A DNA stretch of 64,000 nucleotides from Streptomyces sp. KL109B (GTDB taxonomy: Bacteria > Actinomycetota > Actinomycetes > Streptomycetales > Streptomycetaceae), in contig NZ_JASERL010000007.1 in assembly GCF_030766935.1 (NCBI RefSeq), positions 395,205-459,204 on the forward strand, written 5' to 3'. Both the position numbers and the translations under genes were made by a program. The notes beneath the pieces are model-generated. The model ran no database searches. It was not told the DNA's origin and saw only the letters and a program-made list of their open reading frames with translations. Numbering within the stretch: position 1 is the first letter of the stretch; every line of letters begins with the position of its first letter. This document shows positions 25,818 to 33,597 of the stretch, in pieces.

Positions 25818-28115
25818 GTGTCGAGCGCACCCGAGCAGGGGGCAGTGCAGGGGGCAGTGCGGAGCGCACCGCATGATGCGGACCGGACGGGCCATGGCAG
25901 ACCGCGGTCGCCTGCGCCGTTCGGCGGGCGCGGCCACGAGCCGGAGCGCGCGGCGCCGCTGGCGCCGGTGTGGCCGGGCACGCCCGTGCCGCTCGGGGCC
26001 CGCTACCGGGTCGGCCCGGACGGCGTCGCGGGCACCAACTTCGCGCTGTGGGCGGGCGGCGCCGAGTCCGTGGAGCTGTGCCTGTTCGACGAGGCGGGCC
26101 GGGAGCGCCGGGCCCCGCTGACCGAGCTGACGCACGAGATCTGGCACGGCTTCGTACCGGGAGTGCTGCCTGGGCAGCGGTACGGGTTCCGGGTGCACGG
26201 CCGCTGGGACCCGTGGACCGGGGCCCGCTGGAACCCGGCGAAGCTGCTGCTCGACCCGTACGCGCGGGCCGTGGACGGCGAGTTCGGGTTGCCGCCCGAG
26301 GTCTACGGGCACGTACGGGACTGGCCCGAGCAGCACGTCGCCGACACGGTGCGCGACGACCGGGACTCGGCGCCGTACGTCCCGAAGGGTGTCGTCGTGC
26401 ACGACGACGCGTCCGGGGACGAGTGGGTGGACGACCGGCGGCCGAAGACGCCGTGGGCGGACTCGGTGATCTACGAGCTGCACGTGCGCGGCTTCACCCG
26501 CCAACACCCCGGCATTCCCGAGGAGTTGAGGGGTACGTACGCGGGGCTCGCGCATCCGGCGGCGATCGAGCACCTGGTGCGGCTCGGCGTGACGGCGGTG
26601 GAGCTGCTGCCGGTGCACCAGTTCGCGCACGAGGACCACTTGTTGAGGAGGGGGTTGAGGAATTATTGGGGCTACAACTCCATCGGCTACTTCGCCCCGC
26701 ACGCGGGCTACGCGGCGACCGGCACCGCCGGGCAGCAGGTCGGCGAGTTCAAGCGGATGGTGCGGGCGCTGCACGACGCGGGGATCGAGGTGATCCTCGA
26801 CGTCGTCTACAACCACACGGCGGAGGCCGGGGAGTTGGGCCCGATGCTGTCGCTGAAGGGCATCGACAACCGGGGCTACTACCGCCTCCAGGACGACGCG
26901 CGGCGGTACGCCGACTACACCGGCTGCGGGAACACGCTGCACGTGGTGCAGCCGCAGGTGCTGCGGCTGATCACGGACTCGCTGCGGTACTGGGTGACCG
27001 AGATGGGCGTCGACGGGTTCCGCTTCGACCTGGCCGCGGCGCTGGCGCGCTCCATGCACGACGTCGACATGCTGTCGCCGTTCCTGGCCGTCATCGCTCA
27101 GGACCCGGTGCTGCGGCGGGTGAAGCTGATCGCGGAGCCGTGGGACGTCGGGTCCGGCGGTTACCAGGTGGGGGCGTTTCCGCCGCTGTGGACGGAGTGG
27201 AACGACCGGTACCGCGATGCCGTACGGGACTTCTGGCGGGGCGCGCTGCCCGACGTACGGGATCTGGGGTACCGGCTTTCGGGGTCGAGCGATCTGTACG
27301 CGTGGGGCGGGCGGCGGCCGTACGCGTCGGTCAACTTCGTGACGGCGCACGACGGTTTCACGCTGCGCGACCTCGTCACGTACGAGCACAAGCACAACGA
27401 GGCCAACGGGGAGGGGAACCGGGACGGGACACACGACAACCGGTCCTGGAATTGCGGAGTCGAGGGTGAGACCGACGACGAGGACGTACTCGCCCTGCGC
27501 AGGCGGCAGTTGCGCAATCTGCTGACGACGCTGCTGCTGTCGACCGGGGTGCCGATGCTGGTGGCGGGCGACGAGTTCGGGCGCACGCAGCGCGGCAACA
27601 ACAACGCGTACTGCCAGGACAACGAGATCAGCTGGGTCGACTGGGGGCTGCTCGACGATCCCGGGTGCCGGGGCCTTTTCGAGCTGGCCTCACGCCTTGT
27701 CGCGCTGCGGCACGCGCATCCCGTGCTGCGGCGGCGGGCGTTCTTCTCGGGGCGGGCGGAGTCGGCGGACGGGTTGCGGGACCTGGCGTGGTTCACGGTG
27801 CGGGGGGACGAGATGACGGAGGGCGACTGGTATGCGCCCGCCGCGACGGTCGGCATGTATCTGTCCGGGCGCGACATCCCGGGGCGGGACGCGCGCGGGG
27901 AGCCGGTGCGTGACGACAGTTTCCTCGCGGTTCTGCACGCGGGTGACCGGGCCGAGAGCTTTGTCCTGCCGGATGCGCCCTGGGCGCGGTCGTACGAGGT
28001 GGTGGTGGATACGGGTGAGGAGGAGCAGGGTGGCCCGCCGGGCGTGGTGCACGATGCAGGTGCGGCTGTGACCGTGGGGGCGCAGTCCGTGCTGTTGTTG
28101 CGGGTCCGTGAGTGA
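25818..28115 (+). CDS. glgX: Glycogen debranching enzyme GlgX
   Basis: GlgX hydrolyses alpha-1,6 branches of limit dextrin produced by glycogen phosphorylase. It is 765 residues with an N-terminal CBM48 and a GH13 barrel. Visible conserved regions are IEVILDVVYNHTAE (region I), GFRFDLAAAL (nucleophile Asp), KLIAEPWDVG (acid/base Glu) and FVTAHDGFTL (third acid). The GTG at 25818 follows GGGAGG. The N-terminal 40 residues are non-conserved and include a duplicated GGGGGCAGTGC motif. It is separated from the glgE cluster by 20 kb. Confidence 0.96.
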   Translation: MSSAPEQGAVQGAVRSAPHDADRTGHGRPRSPAPFGGRGHEPERAAPLAPVWPGTPVPLGARYRVGPDGVAGTNFALWAGGAESVELCLFDEAGRERRAPLTELTHEIWHGFVPGVLPGQRYGFRVHGRWDPWTGARWNPAKLLLDPYARAVDGEFGLPPEVYGHVRDWPEQHVADTVRDDRDSAPYVPKGVVVHDDASGDEWVDDRRPKTPWADSVIYELHVRGFTRQHPGIPEELRGTYAGLAHPAAIEHLVRLGVTAVELLPVHQFAHEDHLLRRGLRNYWGYNSIGYFAPHAGYAATGTAGQQVGEFKRMVRALHDAGIEVILDVVYNHTAEAGELGPMLSLKGIDNRGYYRLQDDARRYADYTGCGNTLHVVQPQVLRLITDSLRYWVTEMGVDGFRFDLAAALARSMHDVDMLSPFLAVIAQDPVLRRVKLIAEPWDVGSGGYQVGAFPPLWTEWNDRYRDAVRDFWRGALPDVRDLGYRLSGSSDLYAWGGRRPYASVNFVTAHDGFTLRDLVTYEHKHNEANGEGNRDGTHDNRSWNCGVEGETDDEDVLALRRRQLRNLLTTLLLSTGVPMLVAGDEFGRTQRGNNNAYCQDNEISWVDWGLLDDPGCRGLFELASRLVALRHAHPVLRRRAFFSGRAESADGLRDLAWFTVRGDEMTEGDWYAPAATVGMYLSGRDIPGRDARGEPVRDDSFLAVLHAGDRAESFVLPDAPWARSYEVVVDTGEEEQGGPPGVVHDAGAAVTVGAQSVLLLRVRE

Positions 28116-28124
28116 AATCGCCCC

Positions 28125-28205
28125 CGCCGCCCCTTCCCGTCCCGTCCCCGGGGGCTGTGCCCCCGGCCCCCCCCCTTAAAAGATGCGCAGTTCCCCGCGC
28201 CCCTG
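28125..28205 (-). repeat. Family-2 GC-rich repeat between glgX and VOC gene
   Basis: On the minus strand it reads GGGGCGCGGGGAACTGCGCA, TCTTTTAAG, a GGGGGC ACA GCCCCC hairpin and a CGGGACGGGAAGGGG tail. It matches 52770-52845 closely, in the opposite orientation. It lies between convergent genes and probably acts as a transcription terminator. Confidence 0.85.
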
Positions 28206-28634
28206 TCAGGGGCGCGGTTCGCCGGCGTATGTTCCGAAGGACCACATGTTGCCTTCCGGGTCCTTGATCGCGAATTCGCGGGAGCCGTAGGGCTGGTCGG
28301 TGATTTCGCGGAGGATGTCGGCGCCCGCGGCGACGAGGCGGGCGTACAGGTCGTCGACCTTGGCGGTGACGACGTAGCAGCCGAAGGTGCCCGGCTTGAG
28401 GCACCAGTCGCCCTCGCCCGCGTCCGGCTTGCCCGAGCCGAGCATGATCGCGCCGCCTTCCGGCCAGTCGAGCTGGGCGTGGGCGACGCGGTCGCCGTCC
28501 TCGTAGACGGCGGTGCGCAGGAAGCCGACGGTGTCGACGAGGAAGTCGATGAGCGCGTGCGCGTCGTTCGCCTGGAGAGTGGGCCAGACGGCGGGCTCGC
28601 GCGGGGTCCGCTGGGTGCTCTGTGTGGTGTTCAT
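28206..28634 (-). CDS. VOC-family (glyoxalase-like) protein
   Basis: A 142-residue vicinal-oxygen-chelate fold protein. It carries the two beta-alpha-beta-beta-beta modules (LQANDAHALIDFLVDTVGFL and VDDLYARLVAAGADILREI) and ends KDPEGNMWSFGTYAGEPRP, where the Glu is a typical metal ligand. Enzyme activity is not predictable; relatives are glyoxalases, dioxygenases or binding proteins. It starts four bases after the AraC-family gene stops, so the pair is an operon. Confidence 0.88.
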   Translation of the reverse strand: MNTTQSTQRTPREPAVWPTLQANDAHALIDFLVDTVGFLRTAVYEDGDRVAHAQLDWPEGGAIMLGSGKPDAGEGDWCLKPGTFGCYVVTAKVDDLYARLVAAGADILREITDQPYGSREFAIKDPEGNMWSFGTYAGEPRP

Positions 28635-28638
28635 GGCT

Positions 28639-29496
28639 TCAGTCTTCGCCGTTGTGGTGGCCCCCGGCTTGGATGTTTCGGCACTCTTCGGCGAGCCAGC
28701 CGGTCGGGCTCAGGCCCGTGTACTGGTGGAAGTCGCGGACCAGGTGGGAGTGGTCGCAGTAGCCGTGTTCCGCGGCGACGCGGGCGAGGTCCGGCGGGGC
28801 CCCGGAGGCCACGGACCGTACGACCGCGGCCTTCGCGTGCTGGAAGCGCATCAGGCGGGCGGCCTGCTTCGGGGCCAGGCCCGTCTCGGCGCGGAAGAGC
28901 GTGGTGAGGCGGCGTTCGCTGAGGGCGACGTGGGCGGCGAGCCCGCGCAGGGTGCCCGCGCCGCGGTGCCGGGCGAGCCACGTCCAGGCCTCGGCGACCT
29001 CGTGGCGGACGCCGGTCAGCGGGTCCTCGTCCGGCGTCAGATAGGCGGCCAGGAGGTCGAAGCGGGCGCGCCAGTCGTCGAGCCCGGCCAGTTCCTCCCG
29101 TACGTGGGCCGCCGACCGGCCGAGGACGTCCGTGCCCTCGATCGCGACGGGGCCCGCGAGGGCCGCCGCCGGCACCCCGAGCAGCGCGCGGGCTGCGAGC
29201 GGGTGCACCGCGAGCTGGATACCGGCCTCGGAGCCGGACTGCGCGATGTACGCGGGGCGCTGGTGCAGGCCGCCCACGACGACGTCCGTGCGGGTCGCGC
29301 CGGGGCCGGTGGCCTGCTCGGGGGTGTGGCCGCCGACGACCGGGCCGTCGAGGGTGAAGATCACCGTGAGGTACGGGGACGGCAGGCCGCGGTGGAGCGC
29401 GGGAGGCACGCCCCGCGTGCGATAGCCGACCGCCGAGACGATCGGCCCGCCGGGCCGTGGCGTCGCGCGCACGAACTCGTGGGAGCCGGTGCTCAT
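28639..29496 (-). CDS. AraC-family transcriptional regulator
   Basis: A 285-residue regulator with an N-terminal effector domain and a C-terminal double helix-turn-helix (LRGLAAHVALSERRLTTLFRAETGLAPKQAARLMRFQHA, then DLARVAAEHGYCDHSHLVRDFHQYTGLSPTGWL). I chose the ATG at 29496; it has GGGAGG only one base upstream, so the true start may be slightly different. It is the first gene of a two-gene operon with the VOC protein and is likely to regulate it. Confidence 0.9.
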   Translation of the reverse strand: MSTGSHEFVRATPRPGGPIVSAVGYRTRGVPPALHRGLPSPYLTVIFTLDGPVVGGHTPEQATGPGATRTDVVVGGLHQRPAYIAQSGSEAGIQLAVHPLAARALLGVPAAALAGPVAIEGTDVLGRSAAHVREELAGLDDWRARFDLLAAYLTPDEDPLTGVRHEVAEAWTWLARHRGAGTLRGLAAHVALSERRLTTLFRAETGLAPKQAARLMRFQHAKAAVVRSVASGAPPDLARVAAEHGYCDHSHLVRDFHQYTGLSPTGWLAEECRNIQAGGHHNGED

Positions 29497-29637
29497 GCCT
29501 CCCAGTATGGGTACGAGGCGGTGGCCGGTGCTAGCCGGACACCCCGCGATCGTCGTCCGCCGCGACGGACACGACACGCGGCCGGCGGAGCCGAAAAGTC
29601 CGGCCACCGGGGTCCAGCCCGATCCGTCGGAAGGGCC

Positions 29638-30282
29638 CTAGCCGAGGATCTTGCGGTCGTACGCCACCGCGACCGCCGCGGCCCGGTCCTTCACGCCCAA
29701 CTTGCCGTAGATGTGGGTGAGGTGGGTCTTGACCGTGGCCTCGCTGATGAACAGCTCGCGGGCGATCTCCTTGTTCGGCGTGCCGCGCGCGACCAGGACG
29801 AGGACCTCCCGCTCCCGCGCCGAGAGGGTCTCGCCGGTGTCGGGCGCGGGCGTGCGCACGGCCGTGACCAGGCGGGACGCCACCGCGGGCGAGAGGACCG
29901 TGCGGCCTTCGGCGGCGGCGCGTACGGCCGTGAAGAGCTCCTCGCGCGGGGCGTCCTTGAGCAGGTAGCCGGTGGCCCCGGCCTCGATCGCGGGCAGCGT
30001 GTCCGAGTCCGTGTCGTACGTCGTGAGGACCAGGACGCGGGCCCGTACGCCGCGCCTGCCGAGCTCGCGGATCGCGTCGACGCCGCCGCCTCCCGGCATC
30101 CGCAGGTCCATGAGGACGACGTCGGGGTCGAGGGCGGCGGCGCGGGTGACGGCCTCCACGCCGTTCGCGGCCTCGCCGAGGACCGTGAATCCGGTGGCCG
30201 ACTCGAACATGCCGCGCAGACCGTCCCGTACGACGGGGTGGTCGTCGACGATCAGCAGGCTGATGGCGGGATCACTGGTCAT
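29638..30282 (-). CDS. NarL/FixJ-family response regulator
   Basis: A 214-residue regulator. The receiver domain has the acidic pair DD13-14 region (IVDDHPVVRD), the phospho-acceptor Asp59 (VVLMDLRMPG), the Thr switch (VLTTYD) and Lys (LLKDAP). The LuxR-type HTH (150-205) reads LSAREREVLVLVARGTPNKEIARELFISEATVKTHLTHIYGKLGV. Its ATG at 30282 overlaps the kinase stop by 11 bp. It is the last of the four genes that begin with the ABC ATPase at 33344. Confidence 0.95.
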   Translation of the reverse strand: MTSDPAISLLIVDDHPVVRDGLRGMFESATGFTVLGEAANGVEAVTRAAALDPDVVLMDLRMPGGGGVDAIRELGRRGVRARVLVLTTYDTDSDTLPAIEAGATGYLLKDAPREELFTAVRAAAEGRTVLSPAVASRLVTAVRTPAPDTGETLSAREREVLVLVARGTPNKEIARELFISEATVKTHLTHIYGKLGVKDRAAAVAVAYDRKILG

Positions 30283-31642
30283 GGCGCACCAACGGTACGT
30301 GAGCGGAGATCGCCGTGCCGCCGCCTTCCTCCGACTCGACGGTGACGCCGCCCGCGAGGCGCTCGGCGCGGGCCCGCATCCCGTCGAGGCCGAAGCCTCC
30401 GGTGCCGGAGCGGGCGCGGAGAGCGGTGGGGTCGAAGCCGCGGCCGTCGTCGCGCACGTCGAGGGTGACCTCGCCCGCCATGAAGGAGAGGGTGACGCCG
30501 ACGCGGGTGGCGGCGGCATGCCGCGCCGCGTTCGACAGGGCCTCCTCGGCGATGCGCAGCAGGCTGGCCTCGATCTCCTCGTGCAGCGGCTCGGCGGTGC
30601 CGGTGAGGGTGAAGTCGGCGCGGACGCCGGTGCGGGCCGACCAGGCGGCGACGGTCTTCTTCAGCGCCTCGGCGACCGTCGCGTCGTCGAGGGCGGCGGG
30701 CGCCAGGTTGTGCACGGAGCGGCGGGCCTCGCCGAGGCTGTGCCGGGCGAGGCCGGAGGCACGGTCGAGGTGTTCACGGGCGACCTCCAGGGTGGGCGCG
30801 TTCGCGACGACCTGGAGCTGGGCGATGATCCCGGTCAGGCCCTGGGCGATGGTGTCGTGGATCTCGGCGGCGAGCCGGCGCCGCTCGTCGGCGACGCCCG
30901 CTTCCCGTGCCTGGACGAGGAGTTGGGAGTGCAGCGCGGCGTTCTCGTCCATGGCCCGCTGGAGGGCGATGTTCGTCCGCTCCAGCTCCCGGATGGTGGC
31001 GGCCTGGGCGTGCGCGCGCTCGTCCTCCTTGATCTGGATGTGTGCCGTGGCGCCCACCAGGATCACGTTCACCGCGAGCAGGGCGCCGAACACCGCCCAG
31101 CCGGTCGTCCCGTCAGGCGGCAGCCCGCCCGACTGGGAGCCGGCCATGACGACGGCCGTGGCGAACAGACCCGTCCTGATCAGTCGGCGCGGCAGCATCC
31201 GGTCGGCGTCGAAGTAGCCGGTGGCCGCGTAGAACGCGTAGAACGGGTTGATCACGGTGACGACGAAGGCGATCGCCCAGCGCACCCAGTAGAAGGCGAA
31301 GGCCCCGCCGGACCGCAGCGGGCGGCCGGTCCGCTCCCGCCAGGTCCACCACAGCTGAAGGACGAGCCCGGCCGCCGTGAGGCCTCCGAGGAGGAACCAC
31401 TGGGTGCGGTCCATGTCGAAGAGGCCCGCCGTACCGACGGACAGCAGGAAACCGACACCCAGCAGGACGTAGGGGCCGTAGACGTGGAACGGCCTCCAGC
31501 GGTCCTCGACCCTGACCGCTGCGGCCTCGACGGCGCCGCGGCCGCAGCCGCCGAACTCGCTGCCGACGCCGCTGTCGCCGTCGCCGTCGCTGTGGCTGGT
31601 CATCCCCTCAGTGTGCAGGGAGCCGTCGGTCGTCACCGTCAT
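30272..31642 (-). CDS. Sensor histidine kinase, NarL-type (HisKA_3)
   Basis: A 456-residue membrane kinase. It has a hydrophilic N-terminus, about five membrane segments (55-75, 82-98, 118-138, 155-170, 183-200), a coiled-coil, and the dimerisation phospho-acceptor LAAEIHDTIAQGL (His262). The ATP-binding domain includes EEALSNAARHA and DDGRGFD. It probably senses a membrane or envelope signal and phosphorylates the adjacent response regulator. Its ATG overlaps the permease stop as ATGA. Confidence 0.95.
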   Translation of the reverse strand: MTVTTDGSLHTEGMTSHSDGDGDSGVGSEFGGCGRGAVEAAAVRVEDRWRPFHVYGPYVLLGVGFLLSVGTAGLFDMDRTQWFLLGGLTAAGLVLQLWWTWRERTGRPLRSGGAFAFYWVRWAIAFVVTVINPFYAFYAATGYFDADRMLPRRLIRTGLFATAVVMAGSQSGGLPPDGTTGWAVFGALLAVNVILVGATAHIQIKEDERAHAQAATIRELERTNIALQRAMDENAALHSQLLVQAREAGVADERRRLAAEIHDTIAQGLTGIIAQLQVVANAPTLEVAREHLDRASGLARHSLGEARRSVHNLAPAALDDATVAEALKKTVAAWSARTGVRADFTLTGTAEPLHEEIEASLLRIAEEALSNAARHAAATRVGVTLSFMAGEVTLDVRDDGRGFDPTALRARSGTGGFGLDGMRARAERLAGGVTVESEEGGGTAISAHVPLVRHDQ

Positions 31643-32424
31643 TCCCAGCGGAACCAGCGCGCGGCAGCGCCGGTCAGGGCCACCGCCCAGACGGCGAGGA
31701 CCAGCAGGTGCGACCAGGCCGGCCAGTCGCCCGCCGCCGCCTCGTTGAGGGACTGCGCGGCGGCGCCGAACGGGGTCAGTTCGACGATGTGGGCGAGCGT
31801 GTCCGGCATCGCCTGGACCGGGATCCAGACGCCCGCGCAGAACATCGCGGGGAAGAAGACGACCGAGCCGATCGCGTTGGAGACCTTCGTCGTACGGGCC
31901 CGGGAGGCGATCAGCGCGCCGAGGGCGAGGGAGACGACGACGGACAGGACGAGCGCGAGCAGATAGCCGGGGACCTGGCGCGGCAGCGTCACGTCGAAGG
32001 CGATCCGGCCGACGGCGAGACAGAGCGCGACCGAGACGAGGACGGCCGCGCCGTGGATGCCCATCTGCGCGCCGAGCACGGCCGTCGGCCGCACCGGCGT
32101 CGTCGACATGCGGCGCAGGATGCCGCGCTCGCGGTACCCGGTGATGATCGGCGGCATCGACTGGATACCGCCCGCGAGCATGCCGAGCAGCACGGTCACG
32201 GGAACGTACGCGTCGACGAGCCGGATCCCGCCGAGCCCGGCGTCGACCTCACGGAAGGAGGGGATCGAGCCGAGGATCACGAGCAGGACGACGGGGAACA
32301 GCAGGATCCCGACGACGCTGCCGGCCTCGCGCCGGAACAGCGTGAACTCGGCCTTGAGCACGGCCCGGTCGGTCCGGCCCGTGCGGTCGGCCCGCCCCGT
32401 GGGCGCGGTCGCTGTGGTGGTCAT
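31639..32424 (-). CDS. ABC-2 type exporter permease (DrrB-like)
   Basis: A 261-residue membrane protein with six predicted helices and the ABC-2 signature region (RERGILRRMSTTPVRPTAVLGAQM and ALGALIASRARTTKVSNAIGSVVFFPAMFCAGVWIPVQAMP). It pairs with the ATPase encoded directly upstream, whose stop overlaps this ATG at 32424 by 4 nt. Such pairs export lipids, peptides or drugs. The two-component genes downstream suggest substrate-induced expression, as in antimicrobial-peptide detoxification modules. Confidence 0.93.
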   Translation of the reverse strand: MTTTATAPTGRADRTGRTDRAVLKAEFTLFRREAGSVVGILLFPVVLLVILGSIPSFREVDAGLGGIRLVDAYVPVTVLLGMLAGGIQSMPPIITGYRERGILRRMSTTPVRPTAVLGAQMGIHGAAVLVSVALCLAVGRIAFDVTLPRQVPGYLLALVLSVVVSLALGALIASRARTTKVSNAIGSVVFFPAMFCAGVWIPVQAMPDTLAHIVELTPFGAAAQSLNEAAAGDWPAWSHLLVLAVWAVALTGAAARWFRWE

Positions 32425-33344
32425 GACTGTCCGACTCCCGTCAGGTCCAGGAAGGCGTCGTCCAACGTGGCGTCGGAGACCCGGAGTTGGTGCGCGGTGA
32501 TGTGCCGGCGCGCGAGCAGTGTGAGGAGGGCGGTGACCGTGTCGTCGGTGCCGGTGAGGGTCACCCGGCCGTCCGGCTTGCGGTCGGTGGAGATGAGCGC
32601 GGGCAGCGCGGCGATGGCGTCCGCGTCCAGCGGCGCGGACGGCGTGAACGAGATGACCGTCGAACCGGCGGCCCGGCTGATCAGGCCCGCCGGGGTGTCG
32701 AGCGCGGCGACCCGGCCCTGGTCGATCACGGCGATCCGGTCGCAGAGCCGCTGCGCCTCCTCCATGAAGTGCGTGACGAGGAGGACGGTGACGCCGCCCG
32801 CACGGACCTCCTCGATCAGCTCCCAGGTGTCGCGGCGCGAGCGCGGGTCGAGCCCGGTGGTCAGCTCGTCGAGCACGACGACGCGCGGGTTGCCGACGAG
32901 GGCGAGCGCGATGAACAGGCGCTGCTTCTGGCCGCCGCTGAGCTTCGCGAACCGGGTGGAGAGCTTGTCCGTGAGGCGCAGGCGCTCGGCGAGCGGCCGC
33001 CAGTCGAGCGGGTCCGGATAGAAGGCGGAGTACAGCTCCAGGGCCTCCCGAACGGTCAACTTCGGCTGGATCTCGCTCTCTTGGAGCTGGGCGCCGAGGA
33101 CGCGGGTGAGCCGCTGGTGGTCGCGCACGGGATCGAGCCCCGCGACCCGCACCCGCCCCTCGTCGGCGGCGCGCAGCCCTTCGACGCACTCGACGGTGGT
33201 GGTCTTGCCCGCGCCGTTCGGCCCGAGGATCCCGAAGATCTCGCCCTCTCCGACGCTGAAGGACACCCCGTCGACGACGGCCCGCCCGGCGTACGCCTTG
33301 CGCAGCCCTGCGACCTCGATGAGCGGTGCTGTGGTGGTGGTCAT
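32421..33344 (-). CDS. ABC exporter ATP-binding subunit (DrrA-like)
   Basis: A 307-residue ATPase with Walker A GPNGAGKTT (41-49), signature LSGGQKQRL, Walker B VVVLDELTTGLD and the H-loop LLVTHFMEEAQ. The C-terminal extension of about 90 residues is typical of the DrrA/CcmA type. Walker B has the catalytic Glu (LDEL), so it should be active. It is the first gene of a four-gene operon: ATPase, permease, histidine kinase, response regulator. Confidence 0.95.
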   Translation of the reverse strand: MTTTTAPLIEVAGLRKAYAGRAVVDGVSFSVGEGEIFGILGPNGAGKTTTVECVEGLRAADEGRVRVAGLDPVRDHQRLTRVLGAQLQESEIQPKLTVREALELYSAFYPDPLDWRPLAERLRLTDKLSTRFAKLSGGQKQRLFIALALVGNPRVVVLDELTTGLDPRSRRDTWELIEEVRAGGVTVLLVTHFMEEAQRLCDRIAVIDQGRVAALDTPAGLISRAAGSTVISFTPSAPLDADAIAALPALISTDRKPDGRVTLTGTDDTVTALLTLLARRHITAHQLRVSDATLDDAFLDLTGVGQS

Positions 33345-33451
33345 GGCATCAAGACTCGCGGTGCGGGCCGGGTCCGGGCATCAGTCATCGCGCTTGAGCA
33401 CGCATCAGCCGATCGGTTGATGCGCGCTACGACTCCGGAACGGACCGGCCC

Positions 33452-33531
33452 GACCTCGGGTCCCCACCTCAGAAACATGTCGCACTTCCACGTGTAAGTG
33501 CGACATGTTTCTGAGGTGGGGACCCGAGGTC
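33452..33531. repeat. 80-bp near-perfect palindrome between divergent ABC operons
   Basis: Bases 33452-33487 and 33496-33531 are exact reverse complements (36 bp each) around an 8-base centre CCACGTGT, which itself contains CACGTG. It starts 108 bp upstream of the DrrA-like start and ends 67 bp upstream of the exporter start. No similar copy was noticed elsewhere in the window. It could be a long operator, a cruciform-forming site, or a fold-back assembly artefact. Confidence 0.9.
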
Positions 33532-33597
33532 CGGCGATCCAGTGCCGGGCCGAAACTCGGTGGGCGTTGTCAGTGGCGAACCGTAGGCTCGCTCCTG

